NCBI RefSeq assembly: GCF_041296385.1
Contig: NW_027183792.1
Coordinates: 1 to 64,000, forward strand
DNA length: 64,000 nucleotides
Origin: Aphelocoma coerulescens
Lineage: Eukaryota > Chordata > Aves > Passeriformes > Corvidae
Reading direction: 5' to 3'
The notes below the pieces were generated by a model. That model saw only the letters and a list, made by a program, of their open reading frames with translations, was not told the origin of the DNA and did not search any database. Within the stretch, counting starts at the first letter, position 1. Each line of letters opens with the position of its first letter. Both the position numbers and the translations under genes were made by a program. Positions 51,401 through 61,200 of this stretch are shown one piece after another.

Positions 51401-52269
51401 AATAAAAGCCCCAAACCCCCTAAATCTCCTCAGGACCCCTGCAAAGCCACACCTTAGCCCCGCCCATTTCCCCTTTAGCCCCGCCCCCTCCCGGCCCTGC
51501 CGACCCAAATTCCCCCCCAAAAACCCCCCAAAACCCCCAAAATTCCAAAAAAAAACCCCCCAGAGACCCCCAAAAATCCCCTTAAAGACCCAAAATTCCC
51601 AAATAAAAGCCCCAAACCCCCTAAATCTCCTCAGGACCCCTGAAAAGCCACCCCTTAGCCCCGCCCATTTCCCCTTTAGCCCCGCCCCCTCCCGGCCCTG
51701 CCGACCCAAATTCCCCCCCAAAAACCCCCCAAAACCCCCAAAATTCCAAAAAAAACCCCCCCAGAGACCCCCAAAAATCCCCTTAAAGACCCAAAATTCC
51801 CAAATAAAAGCCCCAAACCCCCTAAATCTCCTCAGGACCCCTGCAAAGCCACCCCTTAGCCCCGCCCACTCCCCCTCTAGCCCCGCCCATTTCCCCTTTA
51901 GCCCCGCCCCCTCCCGGCCCTGCCGACCCAAATTCCCCCCCAAAAACCCCCCAAAACCCCCAAAATTCCAGAAAAAAACCCCCCAGAGACCCCCAAACAT
52001 CCCCTTAAAGACCCAACATTCCCAAATAAAAGCCCCAAACCCCCTAAATCTCCTCAGGACCCCTGCAAAGCCACCCCTTAGCCCCGCCCAATCCCCCTCT
52101 AGCCCCGCCCATTTCCCCTTTAGCCCCGCCCCCTCCCGGCCCTGCCGACCCAAATTCCCCCCCAAAAACCCCCCAAAACCCCCAAAATTCCAAAAAAAAC
52201 CCCCCAGAGACCCCCAAAAATCCCCTTAAAGACCCAAAATTCCCAAATAAAAGCCCCAAACCCCCTAAA

Positions 52270-53700
52270 TCTCCTCAGGACCCCTGCAAAGCCACCCCTT
52301 AGCCCCGCCCATTTCCCCTTTAGCCCCGCCCCCTCCCGGCCCTGCCGACCCAAATTCCCCCCCAAAAACCCCCCAAAACCCCCAAAATTCCAAAAAAAAA
52401 CCCCCCAGAGACCCCCAAAAATCCCCTTAAAGACCCAAAATTCCCAAATAAAAGCCCCAAACCCCCTAAATCTCCTCAGGACCTCTTCAAAGCCACCCCT
52501 TAGCCCCGCCCATTTCCCCTTTAGCCCCGCCCCCTCCCGGCCCTGCCGACCCAAATTCCCCCCCAAAAACCCCCCAAAACCCCCAAAATTCCAAAAAAAA
52601 CCCCCCCAGAGACCCCCAAAAATCCCCTTAAAGACCCAAAATTCCCAAATAAAAGCCCCAAACCCCCTAAATCTCCTCAGGACCCCTGAAAAGCCACCCC
52701 TTAGCCCCGCCCATTTCCCCTTTAGCCCCGCCCCCTCCCGGCCCTGCCGACCCAAATTCCCCCCCAAAAACCCCCCAAAACCCCCAAAATTCCAAAAAAA
52801 ACCCCCCCAGAGACCCCCAAAAATCCCCTTAAAGACCCAAAATTCCCAAATAAAAGCCCCAAACCCCCTAAATCTCCTCAGGACCCCTGAAAAGCCACCC
52901 CTTAGCCCCGCCCTCTCCCCCTCTAGCCCCGCCCATTTCCCCTTTAGCCCCGCCCCCTCCCGGCCCTGCCGACCCAAATTCCCCCCCAAAAACCCCCCAA
53001 AACCCCCACAATTCCAGAAAAAAAACCCCCAGAGACCCCCAAAAATCCCCTTAAAGACCCAACATTCCCAAATAAAAGCCCCAAACCCCCTAAATCTCCT
53101 CAGGACCCCTGCAAAGCCACCCCTTAGCCCCGCCCATTTCCCCTTTAGCCCCGCCCCCTCCCGGCCCTGCCGACCCAAATTCCCCCCCAAAAACCCCCCA
53201 AAACCCCCAAAATTCCAAAAAAAAACCCCCAGAGACCCCCAAAAATCCCCTTAAAGACCCAAAATTCCCAAATAAAAGCCCCAAACCCCCTAAATCTCCT
53301 CAGGACCCCTGAAAAGCCACCCCTTAGCCCCGCCCACTCCCCCTCTAGCCCCGCCCATTTCCCCTTTAGCCCCGCCCCCTCCCGGCCCTGCCGACCCAAA
53401 TTCCCCCCCAAAAACCCCAAAATTCCAAAAAAAAACCCCCCAGCGACCCCCAAAAATCCCCTTAAAGACCCAAAATTCCCAAATAAAAGCCCCAAACCCC
53501 CTAAATCTCCTCAGGACCCCTGCAAAGCCACACCTTAGCCCCGCCCATTTCCCCTTTAGCCCCGCCCCCTCCCGGCCCTGCCGACCCAAATTCCCCCCCA
53601 AAAACCCCCCAAAACCCCCAAAATTCCAAAAAAAACCCCCCCAGGGACCCCCAAAAATCCCCTTAAAGACCCAAAATTCCCAAATAAAAGCCCCAAACCC
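52270..53700. repeat. Third (partial) copy of the 35.5-37.1 kb block
   Basis: This lies about 2082 bp downstream of the second copy. Markers are ACCTCTTC at 52484 (a further G-to-T change of the ACCTCTGC marker), GCCCTCTCC at 52913, the core deletion at 53411, CCAGCGACC at 53443 and CCAGGGACC at 53644. The AATTACAG marker is absent, so this copy is truncated on its left or was overwritten by ordinary monomers. Confidence 0.72.
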
Positions 53701-56700
53701 CCTAAATCTCCTCAGGACCCCTGCAAAGCCACCCCTTAGCCCCGCCCATTTCCCCTTTAGCCCCGCCCCCTCCCGGCCCTGCCGACCCAAATTCCCCCCC
53801 AAAATCCCCCCAAAACCCCCAAAATTCCAGAAAAAAACCCCCCAGAGACCCCCAAAAATCCCCTTAAAGACCCAAAATTCCCAAATAAAAGCCCCAAACC
53901 CCCTAAATCTCCTCAGGACCCCTGCAAAGCCACACCTTAGCCCCGCCCATTTCCCCTTTAGCCCCGCCCCCTCCCGGCCCTGCCGACCCAAATTCCCCCC
54001 CAAAAACCCCCCAAAACCCCCAAAATTCCAAAAAAAACCCCCCCAGAGACCCCCAAAAATCCCCTTAAAGACCCAAAATTCCCAAATAAAAGCCCCAAAC
54101 CCCCTAAATCTCCTCAGGACCCCTGCAAAGCCACCCCTTAGCCCCGCCCACTCCCCCTCTAGCCCCGCCCATTTCCCCTTTAGCCCCGCCCCCTCCCGGC
54201 CCTGCCGACCCAAATTCCCCCCCAAAAACCCCCCAAAACCCCCAAAATTCCAGAAAAAAACCCCCCAGAGACCCCCAAAAATCCCCTTAAAGACCCAAAA
54301 TTCCCAAATAAAAGCCCCAAACCCCCTAAATCTCCTCAGGACCCCTGCAAAGCCACCCCTTAGCCCCGCCCATTTCCCCTTTAGCCCCGCCCCCTCCCGG
54401 CCCTGCCGACCCAAATTCCCCCCCAAAAACCCCCCAAAACCCCCAAAATTCCAAAAAAAACCCCCCCAGAGACCCCCAAAAATCCCCTTAAAGACCCAAA
54501 ATTCCCAAATAAAAGCCCCAAACCCCCTAAATCTCCTCAGGACCCCTGCAAAGCCACCCCTTAGCCCCGCCCATTTCCCCTTTAGCCCCGCCCCCTCCCG
54601 GCCCTGCCGACCCAAATTCCCCCCCAAAAACCCCCCAAAACCCCCAAAATTCCAGAAAAAAAACCCCCAGAGACCCCCAAAAATCCCCTTAAAGACCCAA
54701 CATTCCCAAATAAAAGCCCCAAACCCCCTAAATCTCCTCAGGACCCCTGCAAAGCCACCCCTTAGCCCCGCCCATTTCCCCTTTAGCCCCGCCCCCTCCC
54801 GGCCCTGCCGACCCAAATTCCCCCCCAAAAACCCCCCAAAACCCCCAAAATTCCAAAAAAAACCCCCCCAGAGACCCCCAAAAATCCCCTTAAAGACCCA
54901 AAATTCCCAAATAAAAGCCCCAAACCCCCTAAATCTCCTCAGGACCCCTGCAAAGCCACCCCTTAGCCCCGCCCACTCCCCCTCTAGCCCCGCCCATTTC
55001 CCCTTTAGCCCCGCCCCCTCCCGGCCCTGCCGACCCAAATTCCCCCCCAAAAACCCCAAAATTCCAAAAAAAAACCCCCCAGAGACCCCCAAAAATCCCC
55101 TTAAAGACCCAAAATTCCCAAATAAAAGCCCCAAACCCCCTAAATCTCCTCAGGACCCCTGCAAAGCCACCCCTTAGCCCCGCCCATTTCCCCTTTAGCC
55201 CCGCCCCCTCCCGGCCCTGCCGACCCAAATTCCCCCCCAAAAACCCCCCAAAACCCCCAAAATTCCAAAAAAAACCCCCCCAGAGACCCCCAAAAATCCC
55301 CTTAAAGACCCAAAATTCCCAAATAAAAGCCCCAAACCCCCTAAATCTCCTCAGGACCTCTGCAAAGCCACCCCTTAGCCCCGCCCATTTCCCCTTTAGC
55401 CCCGCCCCCTCCCTGCCCTGCCGACCCAAATTCCCCCCCAAAAACCCCCCAAAACCCCCAAAATTCCAAAAAAAACCCCCCCAGAGACCCCCAAAAATCC
55501 CCTTAAAGACCCAACATTCCCAAATAAAAGCCCCAAACCCCCTAAATCTCCTCAGGACCCCTGCAAAGCCACCCCTTAGCCCCGCCCATTTCCCCTTTAG
55601 CCCCGCCCCCTCCCGGCCCTGCCGACCCAAATTCCCCCCCAAAAACCCCCCAAAACCCCCAAAATTCCAAAAAAAAACCCCCCCAGAGACCCCCAAAAAT
55701 CCCCTTAAAGACCCAAAATTCCCAAATAAAAGCCCCAAACCCCCTAAATCTCCTCAGGACCCCTGCAAAGCCACCCCTTAGCCCCGCCCACTCCCCCTCT
55801 AGCCCCGCCCATTTCCCCTTTAGCCCCGCCCCCTCCCGGCCCTGCCGACCCAAATTCCCCCCCAAAAACCCCCCAAAACCCCCAAAATTCCAAAAAAAAA
55901 ACCCCCAGAGACCCCCAAAAATCCCCTTAAAGACCCAAAATTCCCAAATAAAAGCCCCAAACCCCCTAAATCTCCTCAGGACCCCTGCAAAGCCACCCCT
56001 TAGCCCCGCCCATTTCCCCTTTAGCCCCGCCCCCTCCCGGCCCTGCCGACCCAAATTCCCCCCCAAAAACCCCCCAAAACCCCCAAAATTCCAAAAAAAA
56101 ACCCCCCAGAGACCCCCAAAAATCCCCTTAAAGACCCAAAATTCCCAAATAAAAGCCCCAAACCCCCTAAATCTCCTCAGGACCTCTGCAAAGCCACCCC
56201 TTAGCCCCGCCCATTTCCCCTTTAGCCCCGCCCCCTCCCGGCCCTGCCGACCCAAATTCCCCCCCAAAAACCCCCCAAAACCCCCAAAATTCCAAAAAAA
56301 ACCCCCCCAGAGACCCCCAAAAATCCCCTTAAAGACCCAAAATTCCCAAATAAAAGCCCCAAACCCCCTAAATCTCCTCAGGACCCCTGCAAAGCCACCC
56401 CTTAGCCCCGCCCACTCCCCCTCTAGCCCCGCCCATTTCCCCTTTAGCCCCGCCCCCTCCCGGCCCTGCCGACCCAAATTCCCCCCCAAAAACCCCCCAA
56501 AACCCCCAAAATTCCAAAAAAAACCCCCCCAGAGACCCCCAAAAATCCCCTTAAAGACCCAAAATTCCCAAATAAAAGCCCCAAACCCCCTAAATCTCCT
56601 CAGGACCCCTGCAAAGCCACCCCTTAGCCCCGCCCACTCCCCCTCTAGCCCCGCCCATTTCCCCTTTAGCCCCGCCCCCTCCCGGCCCTGCCGACCCAAA

Positions 56701-58299
56701 TTCCCCCCCAAAAACCCCCCAAAACCCCCAAAATTCCAGAAAAAAACCCCCCAGAGACCCCCAAAAATCCCCTTAAAGACCCAAAATTCCCAAATAAAAG
56801 CCCCAAACCCCCTAAATCTCCTCAGGACCCCTGCAAAGCCACCCCTTAGCCCCGCCCATTTCCCCTTTAGCCCCGCCCCCTCCCGGCCCTGCCGACCCAA
56901 ATTCCCCCCCAAAAACCCCCCAAAACCCCCAAAATTCCAAAAAAAACCCCCCCAGAGACCCCCAAAAATCCCCTTAAAGACCCAAAATTCCCAAATAAAA
57001 GCCCCAAACCCCCTAAATCTCCTCAGGACCCCTGAAAAGCCACCCCTTAGCCCCGCCCATTTCCCCTTTAGCCCCGCCCCCTCCCGGCCCTGCCGACCCA
57101 AATTCCCCCCCAAAAACCCCCCAAAACCCCCAAAATTCCAGAAAAAAAACCCCCAGAGACCCCCAAAAATCCCCTTAAAGACCCAACATTCCCAAATAAA
57201 AGCCCCAAACCCCCTAAATCTCCTCAGGACCCCTGCAAAGCCACCCCTTAGCCCCGCCCATTTCCCCTTTAGCCCCGCCCCCTCCCGGCCCTGCCGACCC
57301 AAATTCCCCCCCAAAAACCCCCCAAAACCCCCAAAATTCCAAAAAAAACCCCCCCAGAGACCCCCAAAAATCCCCTTAAAGACCCAAAATTCCCAAATAA
57401 AAGCCCCAAACCCCCTAAATCTCCTCAGGACCCCTGCAAAGCCACCCCTTAGCCCCGCCCACTCCCCCTCTAGCCCCGCCCATTTCCCCTTTAGCCCCGC
57501 CCCCTCCCGGCCCTGCCGACCCAAATTCCCCCCCAAAAACCCCCCAAAAACCCCAAAATTCCAAAAAAAAACCCCCCAGAGACCCCCAAAAATCCCCTTA
57601 AAGACCCAAAATTCCCAAATAAAAGCCCCAAACCCCCTAAATCTCCTCAGGACCCCTGCAAAGCCACCCCTTAGCCCCGCCCATTTCCCCTTTAGCCCCG
57701 CCCCCTCCCGGCCCTGCCGACCCAAATTCCCCCCCAAAAACCCCCCAAAACCCCCAAAATTCCAAAAAAAACCCCCCCAGAGACCCCCAAAAATCCCCTT
57801 AAAGACCCAAAATTCCCAAATAAAAGCCCCAAACCCCCTAAATCTCCTCAGGACCTCTGCAAAGCCACCCCTTAGCCCCGCCCATTTCCCCTTTAGCCCC
57901 GCCCCCTCCCTGCCCTGCCGACCCAAATTCCCCCCCAAAAACCCCCCAAAACCCCCAAAATTCCAAAAAAAACCCCCCCAGAGACCCCCAAAAATCCCCT
58001 TAAAGACCCAACATTCCCAAATAAAAGCCCCAAACCCCCTAAATCTCCTCAGGACCCCTGCAAAGCCACCCCTTAGCCCCGCCCATTTCCCCTTTAGCCC
58101 CGCCCCCTCCCGGCCCTGCCGACCCAAATTCCCCCCCAAAAACCCCCCAAAACCCCCAAAATTCCAAAAAAAACCCCCCCAGAGACCCCCAAAAATCCCC
58201 TTAAAGACCCAAAATTCCCAAATAAAAGCCCCAAACCCCCTAAATCTCCTCAGGACCCCTGAAAAGCCACCCCTTAGCCCCGCCCACTCCCCCTCTAGC

Positions 58300-61200
58300 C
58301 CCGCCCATTTCCCCTTTACCCCCGCCCCCTCCCGGCCCTGCCGACCCAAATTCCCCCACAAAAACCCCCCAAAACCCCCAAAATTCCAAAAAAAAACCCC
58401 CCAGAGACCCCCAAAAATCCCCTTAAAGACCCAAAATTCCCAAATAAAAGCCCCAAACCCCCTAAATCTCCTCAGGACCTCTGCAAAGCCACCCCTTAGC
58501 CCCGCACATTTCCCCTTTAGCCCCGCCCCCTCCCGGCCCTGCCGACCCAAATTCCCCCCCAAAAACCCCCCAAAACCCCCAAAATTCCAAAAAAAAACCC
58601 CCCCAGAGACCCCCAAAAATCCCCTTAAAGACCCAACATTCCCAAATAAAAGCCCCAAACCCCCTAAATCTCCTCAGGACCCCTGCAAAGCCACCCCTTA
58701 GCCCCGCCCATTTCCCCTTTAGCCCCGCCCCCTCCCGGCCCTGCCGACCCAAATTCCCCCCCAAAAACCCCCCAAAACCCCCAAAATTCCAAAAAAAAAC
58801 CCCCCAGAGACCCCCAAAAATCCCCTTAAAGACCCAAAATTCCCAAATAAAAGCCCCAAACCCCCTAAATCTCCTCAGGACCCCTGCAAAGCCACCCCTT
58901 AGCCCCGCCCATTTCCCCTTTAGCCCCGCCCCCTCCCGGCCCTGCCGACCCAAATTCCCCCCCAAAAACCCCCCAAAACCCCCAAAATTCCAAAAAAAAC
59001 CCCCCCAGAGACCCCCAAAAATCCCCTTAAAGACCCAAAATTCCCAAATAAAAGCCCCAAACCCCCTAAATCTCCTCAGGACCCCTGCAAAGCCACCCCT
59101 TAGCCCCGCCCACTCCCCCCTCTAGCCCCGCCCATTTCCCCTTTCGCCCCGCCCCCTCCCGGCCCTGCCGACCCAAATTCCCCCCCAAAAACCCCCCAAA
59201 ACCCCCAAAATTCCAAAAAAAAAAAACCCCAGAGACCCCCAAAAATCCCCTTAAAGACCCAAAATTCCCAAATAAAAGCCCCAAACCCCCTAAATCTCCT
59301 CAGGACCCCTGCAAAGCCACCCCTTAGCCCCGCCCACTCCCCCTCTAGCCCCGCCCATTTCCCCTTTAGCCCCGCCCCCTCCCGCCCTGCCGACCCAAAT
59401 TCCCCCCAAAAACCCCCCAAAACCCCCAAAATTCCAAAAAAAAACCCCCCAGAGACCCCCAAAAATCCCCTTAAAGACCCAAAATTCCCAAATAAAAGCC
59501 CCAAACCCCCTAAATCTCCTCAGGACCCCTGCAAAGCCACCCCTTAGCCCCGCCCATTTCCCCTTTAGCCCCGCCCCCTCCCGGCCCTGCCGACCCAAAT
59601 TCCCCCCCAAAAACCCCCCAAAACCCCCAAAATTCCAAAAAAAAACCCCCCAGAGACCCCCAAAAATCCCCTTAAAGACCCAAAATTCCCAAATAAAAGC
59701 CCCAAACCCCCTAAATCTCCTCAGGACCCCTGCAAAGCCACCCCTTAGCCCCGCCCACTCCCCCTCTAGCCCCGCCCATTTCCCCTTTAGCCCCGCCCCT
59801 CCCGGCCCTGCCGACCCAAATTCCCCCCCAAAAACCCCCCAAAACCCCCAAAATTCCAAAAAAAAAACCCCCAGAGACCCCCAAAAATCCCCTTAAAGAC
59901 CCAAAATTCCCAAATAAAAGCCCCAAACCCCCTAAATCTCCTCAGGACCCCTGCAAAGCCACCCCTTAGCCCCGCCCACTCCCCCTCTAGCCCCCGCCCA
60001 TTTCCCCTTTAGCCCCGCCCCCTCCCGGCCCTGCCGACCCAAATTCCCCCCCCAAAAACCCCCCAAAAACCCCCAAAATTCCAAAAAAAACCCCCCAGAG
60101 ACCCCCAAAAATCCCTTAAAGACCCAAAATTCCCAAATAAAGCCCCAAACCCCCTAAAATCTCCTCAGGACCCCTGCAAAGCCACCCCTTAGCCCCGCCC
60201 ATTTCCCCTTTAGCCCCGCCCCCTCCCGGCCCTGCCGACCCAAATTCCCCCCCAAAAACCCCCCAAAACCCCCAAAATTCCAAAAAAAAAAACCCCCCAG
60301 AGACCCCCAAAAATCCCCTTAAAGACCCAAAATTCCCAAATAAAAGCCCCAAACCCCCTAAATCTCCTCAGGACCCCTGCAAAGCCACCCCTTAGCCCCG
60401 CCCATTTCCCCTTTAGCCCCGCCCCCTCCCGGCCCTGCCGACCCAAATTCCCCCCCAAAAACCCCCCAAAACCCCCAAAATTCCAAAAAAAACCCCCCAG
60501 AGACCCCCAAAAATCCCCTTAAAGACCAAAATTCCCAAATAAAAGCCCCAAACCCCTAAATCTCCTCAGGACCCCTGCACAGCCACCCCTTAGCCCCGCC
60601 CATTTCCCCTTTAGCCCCGCCCCCTCCCGGCCCTGCCGACCCAAATTCCCCCCCAAAAACCCCCCAAAACCCCCAAAATTCCGGAAAAAAACCCCCCCAG
60701 AGACCCCCAAAAATCCCCTTAAAGACCCAACATTCCCAAATAAAAGCCCCAAACCCCCTAAATCTCCTCAGGACCCCTGCAAAGCCACCCCTTAGCCCCG
60801 CCCATTTCCCCTTTAGCCCCGCCCCCTCCCGGCCCTGCCGACCCAAATTCCCCCCCAAAAACCCCCCAAAACCCCCAAAATTCCAAAAAAAAACCCCCCA
60901 GAGACCCCCAAAAATCCCCTTAAAGACCCAAAATTCCCAAATAAAAGCCCCAAACCCCCTAAATCTCCTCAGGACCCCTGCAAAGCCACCCCTTAGCCCC
61001 CGCCCATTTCCCCTTTAGCCCCGCCCCCTCCCGGCCCTGCCGACCCAAATTCCCCCCCCAAAAACCCCCCAAAACCCCCAAAATTCCAAAAAAAACCCCC
61101 CCAGAGACCCCCAAAAATCCCCTTAAAGACCCAAAATTCCCAAATAAAAGCCCCAAACCCCCTAAATCTCCTCAGGACCCCTGCAAAGCCACCCCTTAGC

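Larger units (their letters stand above)
31850..58300. repeat. Right mosaic block with 14.27-kb and 2.08-kb recurrences
   Basis: The satellite is continuous here, but the superunit order is shuffled. Rare markers repeat at about 14.27 kb: ATTCAAAAAA (32091 and 46360), AATTACAG (35831 and 50101), GCCCTCTCC (36561 and 50831), and CCAGCGACC (37090 and 51362). Length steps at the AAACCTCCC marker (31671, 44491, 45738) show a further local duplication of about 1.25 kb. The order of long and short monomers between about 32.4 and 35.1 kb and its partner is only partly shared, so monomer gain and loss followed the duplication. Confidence 0.7.
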
